Part shown: positions 45,206-55,672 of the stretch, piece by piece | Layout of the letters: each line of letters starts with the position of its first letter | Position numbering within the stretch: the first letter of the stretch is position 1 | Assembly (NCBI GenBank): GCA_018350325.1 | Contig: JAEVLN010000018.1 | Location: 1,058,185-1,122,184 of the forward strand | Length of the DNA: 64,000 nt | Source of the DNA: Globodera rostochiensis | Lineage: Eukaryota; Nematoda; Chromadorea; Rhabditida; Heteroderidae | Direction: 5' to 3' | Position numbers and translations under genes: made by a program | Notes under the pieces: model-generated | Told to the model about the DNA's origin: nothing | Databases searched by the model: none | What the model saw: the letters and a program-made list of their open reading frames with translations, nothing else

Positions 45206-45611
45206 TTCATGACCTTGGAGCTTTTTATGATTTCAATTTTAATTGGCTTTAATTAGGTCCATGTTTAGCAGGTAACTAACTAATCACTGTTTGCGCGCTG
45301 CAATTTTCAGTACCGCCCCATTCCTTGCCTCAATTGCAGGGCTGGACGTGATCACGCATCACGGTCCCGGATGGATTTTTTGAAATAATCCGTGATTGGT
45401 ATTAAGTAGGGTTGCACGGGACCGGGACCGGGACGGGATTTCCCGGTTTTTTCAGGTCCCGGTCCCGGTCGGGACGGGACTTTTTAAAATCTGAAAGTCC
45501 CGGTCCCGGTTTTTTGGTCCACCGGGACCGGGACCAACCGGGACTAAATCTACACCCCTAATGATGGCATCATCGACCGACAATTTCGGCCATTTTTACT
45601 TATATCTCCCA

Positions 45612-45690
45612 ACTAAGTCGATGGCCTGGTGGTTTCCCTTTTTGGTGAGTCTTATGTTATGTGTTGGGTTCGAACCCGCTTGAGTGTAAG
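45612..45690 (+). repeat. tRNA-derived SINE-like sequence
   Basis: GATGGCCTGGTGGTTTCC (A box) and GTTGGGTTCGAACCCGC (B box and T arm); the second copy of the sequence at 18809-18891, inside the same GGGACC-type context. Confidence 0.6.
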
Positions 45691-46100
45691 CACTTATTTT
45701 TTGTTTTCCCCTCTATCAAATAGGCATCCCCTCATTAATAATATTTTTAAAATAAATATTCTAATATTTTTTTAACTAAAAATGCGCGCAAAAAAAAGAA
45801 TAGATACAAGAATTTTCGAAATAATTCATCACATCTTCCTGAATTTTTGCTTCAATTTCTTAACAAATATCATTAAAATGTTCAAAAAATTCCCCGGCGG
45901 CGCCTGTCGGCACCGCCGAACATCCTCCACTCTTACGTAAATGTTGTGCTTTAATAAAAAGTTTAAGTTGTTTAATATTTTTTACAAAAAAAAATCCTGA
46001 ACCGAACCAAATATCGTTCTTTTAAAAAAATTCCGGTGATGCACTGGACCCCTCCCATTGCAAATCTCTTAACAAATTGAGTCAAAAATTTCAAAATTTT

Positions 46101-46131
46101 CTCGGCGGCGCCTATCGGCACCGCCGACCTC
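46101..46131 (-). repeat. GC-rich hairpin repeat copy
   Basis: AAATTTTCTCGGCGGCGCC, TATC, GGCACCGCCGACC. Preceded by CTTAACAAATTGAGTCAAAA as in other copies. Degenerate copies flank it at 45894-45922 and 46220-46250. Confidence 0.75.
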
Positions 46132-47178
46132 CCTACCCCGCCCCATCCCAGAACAAAAAAATCGGCAAAATTTTCGAAATTTTTGTGAAAGCTTTTTAAC
46201 AAAAATGTTAAAAATTTTCCCGGCGGCACCGGTCAGCGCTGTCTGCCCGCCCCTCCAAGTGTTAAGAAAAATCTGGGAAGAGAATAACAGAGATAATTTC
46301 AAAAAAAAAGTTGGGTTTCTCTATTTATTATTTTTCCAAAATCACACATCACTGATCACGCCAAATCACGGCCTTTTTGGGGGTCCATGATCGCGGATCA
46401 CAAACAAGCTAATTGTATTAAAAGTGTTGCAATGATTGGAAAAATTAATTGCTATCAAAATGGACAATAAGAAAAATGTACTTAAAAAGTTCATACCAGA
46501 ACAAGAAAAATCAAGAACTGTGCGACAAGCGTTAGTAGAGGTATAATTTCTTCACAACGGTCCAACATGTTTCTTTATGCAAAAATTTGGTGAAAAATCT
46601 ATGAAAATAATCATAGTGAAATCATTTTTAATAAAAAATTTAAAAAGCAAATTAATCAATTTCTGTGATACCCGCGTGCAAGTGCCTCCGCAACATCGGG
46701 TACCGAATCGGCATGCACGCAGTGCTGCGGTTCAGTGAACCGTGCGACGCGCATGCAAAAAAAAGGTCCGAAAATCCGGCATTCCGAAACCGGCATTCGA
46801 TTAAATCCCTATTGCACACTAGGGGTGGGTCGAAACCTTTTGATTTCGATAATTTCGAGGTTTTTCTTTCGGTTTTCTTACGAAAATCGAAAGAGAAAAT
46901 TCATCGAAATTTTTTCGAAAGAGAAATTGTATTAAAGAAATTTTATTTTTTCGAGACACTTTACCAGATTTTTCATATGAAAAACTACTGTTATTGTTGG
47001 CTTATTGGTCTTTGTTCCCGTCACCAAAAATTCGTTGGAGTTTCAAACCCTCTCCATGTCATTGGTAATTTTTTTTCCTTTGTTTTCTCATTCCTAAAAA
47101 ACTTCAAAAAGTTACCGTATATTTAAAATTTTGGTTGCAAATCTCTTAATAGATTTAGTCAAAGATTCAAAAAATTTC

Positions 47179-47208
47179 TCGGCAGCGCCTATCGGCACCG
47201 CCGACCCC
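47179..47208 (-). repeat. GC-rich hairpin repeat copy
   Basis: CTCGGCAGCGCCTATCGGCA then CCGCCGACC, minus-strand orientation, inside the TTTCGA element. Confidence 0.7.
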
Positions 47209-47330
47209 CGCTACCCTAATCGAAAAATCATCTAAAATTGATAAGAAATTGTTTTAATACTTTCTTCGCGAAATTTTTGTTATTGTGCGATTTTACTAAA
47301 AAGGCAAAAAGGTAAGGGGGGGGGGTGGGG

Positions 47331-47362
47331 ATCGGCGGTGCCGATAGGCGCCGCCGAGAAAT
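47331..47362 (+). repeat. GC-rich hairpin repeat copy
   Basis: ATCGGCGGTGCCGATAGGCG then CCGCCGAGAAA, preceded by a G-run; head-on with the copy at 47179. Confidence 0.75.
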
Positions 47363-48087
47363 TTTCTTTAAATTCATCTGTTTTTGGATAGGGAAATTGA
47401 TCCAAAAATTCATTTTTTTACTTGAAAAGGACTTAAATCTTCAAAAAATTTTCAACAAGTCTGTCAATACCGGGTTTTTTTTTTTTGCAAATTTCAACCA
47501 TTTTTCTAAAGAAAATTAGAATTTTTATTCGCCAAAAGCCCTCGATCCAATTTAATATTATTGTTTTTAATAAATTTTTGAAATTCAATAATGATTCGAA
47601 TTAATGAAGGGCAAAAAAAATTTAAAAAAAAAAAAGATATATTTTTGTTCCACTTTCGAAGGGACTCTTTCTTTTCCATTTCGATAATTTCGGGGTTTTT
47701 CTTTCGGGTTTCTTACGAAAATCGAAATAAAAAAATTTCGATTTCGAAAAATTTCTCTTTCGACCCACCCCTGTTGCACACCGAGTGGCTGAAAACTCCA
47801 ATATTTCTCATTATTTTATCATTACATCACTGCACTTACATACTAACCACCTACCAACAATCGTCGTGCGTGACTAAATGCACAAAAAAGTAAAGTAAAA
47901 ATTTTTTTTTATGTTTCATACTTTATGTTAATGTTGAGGTTAAACAAAGAAACTTTTGTCAAAAGAAAAGCCAATACGTGAGTGTCAAAATTAAATACGC
48001 AATTAGTCTAATGAGTTTTACAAAAAAAAGAAGTAATGTTGCGTTTTATTATTTCAAATAATTTCTACTGCTCTTAATTGAATCATA

Positions 48088-50350
48088 ATGGACTTCTTCG
48101 AATGGTCCATCTCAGTTCAAATTCCAATTATTTACTTAACCATTTGTATGACCTTTCCGTCAATGGCACTTTATATTGCCGAAATTGTCACCATCGTTCG
48201 GCACAAAAAGTTCCACAACTCATTCTATGCGCTTTTTGTTATGCGGGCAATTCTGGTAACAAATTCAAAGTGATAGAGTGGTTATTTCAATAAATGAACG
48301 AATTATAATTAGCGAATCATTAAAACTGATCATCTTTTTCTAAAAATGTTTCAGGATTTGCTGTACGTATTGGACTCTTTCTATGGTCAACGATTGCCCT
48401 CCATATTCGGTGCCGTGCTTTACCCGATTTATTCAAAGTTCCCAAATTGGATGTTCGCAATGTTCTATTTTTTTGCCGGACACACATTTCAAGCGAATAA
48501 TTTGGTCACGGCTTTTATACTGCTGAACCGACTGACCGCAATCATAATGCCAATAAAACATGAAATGGTCGTTTTTTCTTAATATTAAAACTAATGGTAT
48601 AAAGCATTTTTTTTTTGAGATTCTGCTTTACTTTTAGGGTGGGGGGTGGAGGTCGGCGGTGCCGATAGGCGCCGCTTGACTCAATTTTGTTAAAGAAAGT
48701 TGCTTCGGAATTTAGGAAAATTTGTCAAAAAAAAAATTACGTAACAGTGGAGGACATTAACTGATTATTTATGAAAAAAGCGACATAATGTTTGAACGAA
48801 TTGTTGGTAATAATAAATCTTTAGCAAATATTTTAAGATGTGGAAAAAAATTCTTCCGTTTATAACAATTTTTGTTTACGTTGTGCCAATATTCGTGTGT
48901 TGGCCGGTGTTCAAAATGGATGGATTTATTCAATTCAACGATCCAAATTCAACCACCGACCGCAATTTCGCAATGTTTGGAAATGTAAACATATTCCATT
49001 CTTTTTAATTAGTATTAATTAATTATAGCTTAGATATAAGAATAAATTATAATAGAAAGTTAAGTGAATTTTGCTAAAACTGATGTGTGTTCCCCACTAA
49101 ACTTTTCATTAAGGAACCGTACATCGACTATGCATTTTACATAAATACAGTATCCTCTGCCATTTTTACAATTTTATGCGTTTTGATAAACATTGCCACG
49201 TTCTTGGCATACAAATTACGTGTAAAAAAAGGTATTGGAAATGGGAACAACGCGCATAATTTTGAACGAAAACTGTTGATTTATGCATTGGCAACTTTTT
49301 TGGGTCATTTACTCGTCGCAAGCATGTTTTTGGTAATTGAAAGTCATTAATTTGTTAAAGTTTATTGAAATTTTGATTAACAACAAAACATTATAACATC
49401 ATAGATTTCACTTATTACTAACATCGATGACCCAAAAACATCGACTTATTTGAACATCTACTACCCATTGGTCATGGACACAGGTGATAGGAACTTGATT
49501 GATCATTTAAATAGAATGCGAGGCGGCCCCCCTGGCCTCCCGCGCAAAAATAGAGGTTTTTATGCTTCGCGAATTTGGCAAAGAAAAAAGCTGAGATAAT
49601 TTCTAAGGATTTTGCGAGAAAGTAATTATAAGCTTTTGATTTGACGACTTTTTGTTGGTTCGCGCAGTGCAGCTTGTCAGATGTACAGAGATGGGTTTTA
49701 TGGTAAAATGAAGCTGCCCTGAGCTGAATGTTTTTAAAAAAATGGTGTCGATCGGACAAATTTGAAGGGGTGACCCCTCTTTAGCCCGGGGGTGGTCTGA
49801 TCACTTTGGCGGACTGGTTGGCACCAATTTAACACACCAGTTTCAATTTGAGCAGATGTTTTGTCCTCAAACAGAATTGTGAGGTATTTCGATGTGCTTA
49901 TCAGGAGTTATTTTCGGATCAGACAAAGTGTCGACAACTTTTGGATAAAGTATCGAAATTTGGCGTTGGCATAGAAGAGCAAAGCGAATGGGTGGTCGGC
50001 AAGCCCGCGGTTAGGCGAGCGAAGGCTAGGGGATGGGAGGCGGGCAAAGCCCTCGCTTAAGAGTTTTCCGATATTAATTCTCGGACTCCTAAATTTGAAT
50101 TTAAACAGTCACATCACCAACAGGTACTGTAGTGCTCTCCAGCTGGTTACTGTTGTGGGCCTGCAGCACATTCCGCCAACAGCTGATCAATGACTTTTCG
50201 ATCATTCGCAAAACAAATATTCAAAATATTCGTGTCGATGCAATTGAGTGGCGCCGGAACAATAATCATCTGACAGTTCGAGGAGCTGTTGGCCATCAAT
50301 TGCAGAACAGAATGTGCAGATCCGCACAACAATTGCCTGCAATTTCTTAA
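48088..50350 (+). CDS. Srg-like chemoreceptor J (six exons, 350 aa)
   Basis: Exons: 48088-48255, 48355-48567, 48838-48984, 49114-49332, 49405-49483, 50124-50350; GT-AG; open to TAA at 50350. It starts MDFFEWS. Exon 3 is two codons shorter (ends NFAMFGN), exon 4 starts EPYIDYAFYINTVSSAIF, and exon 5 encodes IYYPLVMDTG: features shared with K and L, a distinct subgroup. Exon 2 ends KHEM instead of KHEK. Intron 2 contains a hairpin repeat, and intron 5 (640 bp) an insert whose inverse relative occupies intron 5 of K. J and K form an inverted pair. The upstream region lacks the 20-bp palindrome and instead has AATTTCTAC before the start, as in H and K. Confidence 0.85.
48600..48690 (+). repeat. 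GC-rich hairpin repeat in intron 2 of gene J
   Basis: TTTTTGAGATTCTGCTTTAC, TTTTAGGG plus G-run, GTCGGCGGTGCCGATAGGCG, then a truncated 3' stem. In sense orientation with J, so it would be transcribed as the G-U-pairing strand. Confidence 0.75.
49484..50123. repeat. Large insert in intron 5 of J; inverse relative in K
   Basis: 49845-50065 (TTGAGCAGATGTTTTGTCCT, TTTCGATGTGCTTATCA, CGGGCAAAGCCCTCG) matches inverted sequence at 52440-52590. 49490-49760 has no match elsewhere that I can see and no recognisable protein. Confidence 0.6.
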
Positions 50351-50544
50351 TTTTACATAAAAGAATTAGTGCACAATAAGTTTATATCGATAACCAATCT
50401 TGTTTGAATGAATGGCATATACCCTTTAGGGCTTTAACAAATGTAAAAACGGCTTTTGTTAATGTCAACTATTATTTACTGTGTTTTTAAAAATATTTTA
50501 AATGTCTCTTCAGAAATTTTTGGATTTTTCACAGAATTTGTTGT

Positions 50545-51015
50545 TTGATGTTTTTGGAAATCCAGAATGCACCAGAATTTGGCTTTCCGGAAAGTCTGTA
50601 TGGGCCTGCATTAGGTTTTCCGGAAATCAGTATGCACCAGAATTTATTATTTCACGTTCTGGAAATCCAGAATGCACAGAATTTGCTGTTGGAATGTCTG
50701 TATCCGCATGCACCAGCAAGTCAAATGTGTTGAAAACACAAACATTCAGTTTTAATCCCAAAATGCAAGCCCAAAACAAGTCAAATGTGTTGAAAACACA
50801 TGCAAGTTTGATGTTCCGGAAAGACAGTATAGACCAGAATTAGGTTTCCGGAAAATCGACATACACCAGAATTTGTTACTTGATGTTCTGGAAATCCTTG
50901 GATCAGAATTAGGTTTTCGGGAAAGACAGTATGAACTAGAATTAAGTTTACGGGGAATCAGCATGCACCAGAATTTGTAATTTGATGTTCTGGAAATGCA
51001 GAATGCACCAGAAGT
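50545..51015. repeat. Diverged satellite relative (CCGGAAA...CACCAGAATT)
   Basis: Irregular units combining TTCCGGAAAG, CAGTAT(A/G)GACCAGAATTAGG and a second type TGTTCTGGAAATCCAGAATG / CACCAGAATTTG. The first type matches the 33-34.9-kb satellite unit; the second appears only as edge units there (34805-34910). Confidence 0.75.
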
Positions 51016-51188
51016 TAAAAAAATCATAAAAAATTGTACTAATAAAATGCTTTTTAGTTCTAAAAATCGAGAAAAATTGCGAGAATTTTATAAAATAGGT
51101 ACACATTTTGTTTATTAATATTAAAAAGTTCTGGTCAATTAGATTTAACATTGCAGGTGTGTGACAGTACACGGTAATTGGTTTAAGT

Positions 51189-51584
51189 CGGTGCTGGGTC
51201 GTTTCTTAAATTCCGCCACATATATTTTATAAAGTGGTTTTAGACATCCTAATTTTATTCACACTGCACTTAATCGTTTAAGTCTTATACCATTGAAAAG
51301 CTCTATATGAATAGAAACTATTTGTAAAACTAAACAAAGCAGTAAATCAAAGTTTAAAAAAGTTATGCTCAGAAACCCACGAAAAAGTTTGCTATTTGGC
51401 TAGCTTACATTATAACTTTTTTATACTTATTAAACCGCTTCAACTTTGCTGTATTGCTTTTTCTACTTATTTAGAGCTTTCCATTGATATAAGGTTTAAC
51501 TGATTTAGTGCAGTGTGAATAAAATTAGGATGTCTAAAACCACTTCATAAAATATGTGGCGGAATTTAAGAAACGACCCAGCAC
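51189..51584. mobile_element. MULE-like palindromic MITE, about 395 bp
   Basis: GTGCTGGGTCGTTTCTTAAA at the left and its inverse at the right. Arms of about 180 bp pair over most of their length. Flanking GGTTTAAGT (51180-51188) and GGTTTGAGT (51585-51593) look like a 9-bp target duplication with one mismatch, as made by Mutator-like elements. It sits in the spacer of the J/K inverted pair. Confidence 0.75.
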
Positions 51585-53379
51585 GGTTTGAGTCTAGTTA
51601 AATTGCTCTCCGTCCAAAAAAAGAGGAAAATTGCTCTCGGGAAATTTCTCTCAAACGCGGAAAATTGCTCTCCATGAGAAAAAATAAAATACTGGAGGTT
51701 CGAACCCTAATTATGTAAATGATTTCTTATAACATTCGGTAAGTGTCTATGGAGGAGCAAACAATTTTTAAAGACCTTTTAAATTATTTCCGATTTTTAA
51801 AATATTTTTGGATTGAATTAGAACAACAGGGAAAAAGTTAGAGACTTGGGGTTCGTTAGGTTTAGGCCTAATCCACCCTGGCTTGGGTTTTGTTAGGCTT
51901 AGGCCCAGCTTTTTGATGCGCATTCAGGAAAACCATAGACTTTTCAGTACGGTGGCCAAGTGAGGCCTAGGAAGCGAGTTGTGGTGCACATTAGCAGTTT
52001 TACTGTTACGAAATTTTTTCCTTTTGCTCCAATCGCTTAGCACTTGCTATTTTTACATTTGTTCAAGCCCTAAGGGTATCTGACATTCATTCAAACAAAA
52101 ATTGGTTATCGGATATCTTGTACAGCGATTTTTTATGCAAATTAAGAAATTGCGGGCAATTGTTGTACGGAACTGCCAATTCTGTTATGCAATTGATGGC
52201 CAACAGCTCCTCCAATTGCCCGATGATCATTGTTTTGTGGCTCCTCCATTGCACCAACTCGAATATTTCTAATCCGAATGATCAAAGAATCTTTGCTCAG
52301 TTGTTGGCGGAATGTACTGCTGGCCCACAACAGTAACCAGCTGGAAAGGACTACAGTACCTGTTAGTGATGTGACCGTTTAAATTAACAGTATTAAAATA
52401 TTATTGGGTCAAAGCATTCGTATCGGAAAAATCTAAGCAAGGGCTTTGTCCGCCCATCACCCTAGCCTTGCTCGCCTGACCGCGGTCGAAATTTTGTCTG
52501 ATCCGAAAATAAATTCGTGATAAGCACATCGAAATACCCCACAATTGTGTTTAGAGGACAAAACATCTGCTCAAATTGAAACCGGTGTGTTAAACTAGTG
52601 CCAGCCCGTTCGTATTTAAATGAGAAGACACATTATCAATCTTTCCGATCACCTGTGTCCATGGCCAATGGGTAGTAATGTTCAAAAAAGTCGTTGTTTT
52701 TGGGTTATCGATGTTAATAATAATGGAAATCTGTAATGTTATAATTTTTGTTGCTTATTACAATTTCAATCATTCCTTAACTTTAATATTAATTACTTTC
52801 AATTACCAAAAACATGCTTGCGACGAGTAAATGACCCAAAAAAGTTGCCAATGCATAAATCAACAGTTTTCGTTCAAAATTATGCGCGTTGTTCCCATTT
52901 CCAATACCTTTTTTTACACGTAATTTGTATGCCAAGAACGTGGCAATGTTTATCAAAACGCATAAAATCGTATAAATGGTAGAGAATACTGTATTTATGT
53001 AAAATGCATAGTCGATGTACGGTTCCTTAATGAAAAGTTTAGTGGGGAACACACATCAGTTTTAGCAAAATTTAGTTTAACTTCTATTATAATTTATTCT
53101 AATAGACTAAGCCACTAAGCAATAATAATATAATTAACATTAATAAAAAGATTGAAATGTCTTTACATTTCCAGATATTGCGAAATTGCGGTCGGTGGTT
53201 GAATTTGGATTGGTTAATTGAATAAATCCATCCATTTTAAACACTGGCCAATATAAGAATATTGGCACACAGTAAACAAAAATTGTTATAGACGGAAGAA
53301 ATTTTTGCCATATCTTAAAATAGACAATTGTTTTTGTTATAAGAAGTCTTATTAATGTAAGTGATAGGCAAAATGGTAG

Positions 53380-53445
53380 CCCCGGGCAGGAAACGAACCC
53401 ACGCACGTGATTAGAACAGGGCTCCGTACTTATTAGCAAAGTACA
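53380..53445 (-). repeat. Possible tRNA-like sequence in K intron 2
   Basis: On the minus strand GTGGGTTCGTTTCCTGCCC resembles a B box region, preceded by GCCCTGTTCTAATCACGTGC. Only suggestive. Confidence 0.25.
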
Positions 53446-53558
53446 TTAATTAGAAACTAATCTTCGTACTTTAACAATAGAGTATATAACAGGTACCCCC
53501 GGTTTTTGGTTAACCCGGTTTTCAGAGAAGTTTAGAACTTATGACAGGGTTATATTAA

Positions 53559-53625
53559 CAGTGTTTTTCCTATTCCAACTTTTTTCTGTTCTGTTCTCAA
53601 AAACGTTTTGAAAATATTTTTCATT
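53559..53625. mobile_element. hAT-type end, TGTTCC family, in K intron 2
   Basis: CAGTGTTTTTCCTATTCCAA followed by TTCTGTTCTGTTCTC: same ordering as the inverse of the end at 22355. The other end is not identified, but the 690-bp intron is consistent with an insertion. Confidence 0.5.
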
Positions 53626-54449
53626 AAAAATAAAAAAATATTTTAATTTTCATTAATTTGTAAGTTTTGTGAATTTCAATTAATAAAATATTTTTGAGCA
53701 GTGGTCCGGTCTCGGCACAAAATTTGACCCATAAAATTTGTTGATAAAAATATTGAGAGTGTACTTGGGGCTTTCGCCAAATTTTCTGTTATGTACTGGG
53801 GAAATCACCATATTTGTACTTGGGAATTGTCTTCAACTGATCGGAGACCTGGATTAGCATCACAACCAAATTCTGTATGAGCTACCGAGGCGTCCGATTA
53901 GCCATCCCCTTTATGGATCTTATGCCCCCGGCATTGGCGTTTAACCGTCCTAGCCAACTGGACACTTTCGCTTCCTTACATTATTTTAATATTAAAAAAA
54001 GGACCTTTTCATGTTTAATTGGCATTATAATTGCGGTCAATCGGTTCAGCAGTATAAATGCCGTGACCAAACTATTCACTTGGAATGTGTGTCCGGCAAA
54101 AAAATAAAACATTGCAAACATCCAATTTGGGAACTTTAAATAAATCGGGTATAGCGCGGCACCGATTATGGAAGGCAATCGTTGACCGTAGAAAGAGTCC
54201 AATACGTACAGTAAATCCTGAAACATTTTATGAAAAAAATCTTACAGCCTTATAAAGCAAATTTATTTAAATTTGTACCGGAATTGCCCGCATAACAAAA
54301 AGCGCATAGAATGAATTGTGGAACTTTTTGTGCCGAAAGATGGTGAGAATTTCGGCAATATAAAGTGCCATTGATGGAATGGTTATACAACTATTTATGT
54401 AGATGATTGGAATTCGAATTGAGATTAACCAATCGATTAAGTCCATCAA

Positions 54450-55205
54450 AATTCAATAAAGACCTGTAGAAATTATTTGAAATAATAAAACGCAACAAAT
54501 TATCTTTTTCCCTAAAATTTCTTTTGACAATTTTTTTTGTCTAACAATTGCACTTTTTATTTCATACGTATTCATGCGTGCAACTACAAAATTTTGTCTT
54601 TTTACGATTGCTTATCTAATGAAACAAAATTTAAAAAAAAATCATTTTTTTGTGCATTCAGTCACGCACAGCGATTGTTGACGTATTAAAGTGGAATGAA
54701 ATGATGACATGATTAAAAAGTTCGATCAGAAAGAAATTTATCTACAAATTTAAAAATTAAATCAGAGACCACAATTATTTATATTTAATATTAGGGCTAA
54801 AATTTTAGTTTGTTTTAGACTAAAAAATGCATCTCTAAAATAGAATTTTCCTTTCCAAAAATGAGGAGCATTCTGACCAAAAAGCAAATTTTTAACCATT
54901 TTGGGATATTAGTGCCTATTTTAGACTTTTGGATTTTTGTTGCCAATTTTGCGGTACCTATTTGTCTGCCTATTTTGACCATTTTTAGTGCCTAAAAATC
55001 ACAACCCTATTGATAATTAAGTGAATAGTTAAAAAAATAATAATTAATGAATATAAAATTAATTTTAATAGTGAGTGGTTGCGCGCTGCGCCCACCCAGA
55101 ATAAAGTTTGCACCGACTGTTCCGGATGGAGTTTGGGATGGGGGTCGGAATGTCAGGGAGGGTGCCCGGGCCCTGGGCGATGACTTCACTCCCCGACCTC
55201 GACTC
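54450..55205. other. Intergenic: distal K flank, no gene
   Basis: 54540-54690 contains the receptor-flank strings GCGTGCAACTACAAAATTTTG and TTTGTGCATTCAGTCACGCA also seen upstream of A and E. The remainder is unrecognised. Confidence 0.35.
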
Positions 55206-55209
55206 GCTC

Positions 55210-55672
55210 GGTGCTAGGTCGTTTCGTAAATTCCGCCACTATGGGCGTTTCCTAAATCCGCCAGGGCGTTTCCTAAATCCGCCAGGGCGTTTCCTAAATC
55301 CGCCACATATATTTTATGAAATAGTTTTAGACATTATAACTTTATTCACACCGCAATAAATCAGTTAAACCTTATATCAATGGAATAAATGAGTAGAAAC
55401 TATTTGTAAAACTAAACTAAGCAGTAAATCAAAGTTTAAAAAAGTTATGATCAGAAAACCACGAAAAAGTTCGAGCAATTTTGAAACTTATCAAAACACT
55501 TCAACTTTGCTGTATTGCTTTTTCTACTCATTTAGAGCTTTCCATTGATATAAGGTTTAACTGATTTAGTGCAGTGTGAATAAAGTTATAATGTCTAAAA
55601 CTATTTCATAAAATATATGTGGCGGATTTACGAAACGCCCATAGTGGCGGAATTTACGAAACGACCCAGCAC
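55210..55672. mobile_element. MULE-like palindromic MITE, about 463 bp
   Basis: GTGCTAGGTCGTTTCGTAAA ... inverse ending ACGAAACGACCCAGCAC, flanked by the exact 9-bp repeat GACTCGCTC (55201-55209 and 55673-55681). The left arm carries a threefold GGGCGTTTCCTAAATCCGCC tandem (55248-55308). The inner arms match those at 51189-51584. The 9-bp duplication supports a Mutator-like origin. Confidence 0.85.

Larger units (their letters stand above)
45337..46410. mobile_element. Possible hAT-type element, GATCACG words, with nested GGGACC element
   Basis: Starts CAGGGCTGGACGTGATCACG at 45337 and ends near CCATGATCGCGGATCAC (46385-46410). The flanks CTCAATTG and CTAATTG are an imperfect duplication. 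At 45417 a GGGACC-family end starts (TAGGGTTGCACGGGACC), followed by its word block, a tRNA-like segment and several hairpin-repeat copies. Borders are uncertain. Confidence 0.5.
46820..47773. mobile_element. hAT-type element (TTTCGA family), 954 bp, non-autonomous
   Basis: Ends TAGGGGTGGGTCGAAA (46820) and inverted CAGGGGTGGGTCGAAA (47773), flanked by the exact 8-bp repeat TTGCACAC (46812-46819 and 47774-47781). Blocks of TTTCGAT / GAAAATCGAAA lie at 46835-46930 and 47670-47765. The interior holds two hairpin repeats facing each other (47179 and 47331) and no transposase. About 310 bp upstream of gene J. Confidence 0.9.
52142..54446 (-). pseudogene. Srg-like receptor K, near-complete, frameshifted
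   Basis: Exons: 54279-54446, 54005-54217, 53167-53313, 52807-53025, 52653-52730, 52142-52359. It is the inverse partner of J (about 1.8 kb between the two 3' ends). Exons 1-4 and 6 are open and splice sites look normal. Exon 5 is 78 rather than 79 nt: where J has ATCTACTACCCA, K has ATTACTACCCA, so the frame shifts inside TM7 and meets a TAG just after the exon 5-6 junction. This removes the VVLSSWLLLW half of TM7 and the tail. Recent loss, a sequencing error, or rescue by alternative splicing are all possible. Intron 1 is short (61 nt), and intron 2 is about 690 nt. Confidence 0.8.

Noticed and set aside
46460..46540. Possible 27-codon exon (MDNKKNVLKKFIPEQEKSRT...) with GT donor
   Set aside because: Open with a donor-like GTATAAT, but no downstream partner exon or family recognised, and it lies between transposon ends.
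46665..47126. 153-codon plus-strand frame
   Set aside because: It crosses the left border of the TTTCGA hAT element and reads through its word repeats; not a gene.
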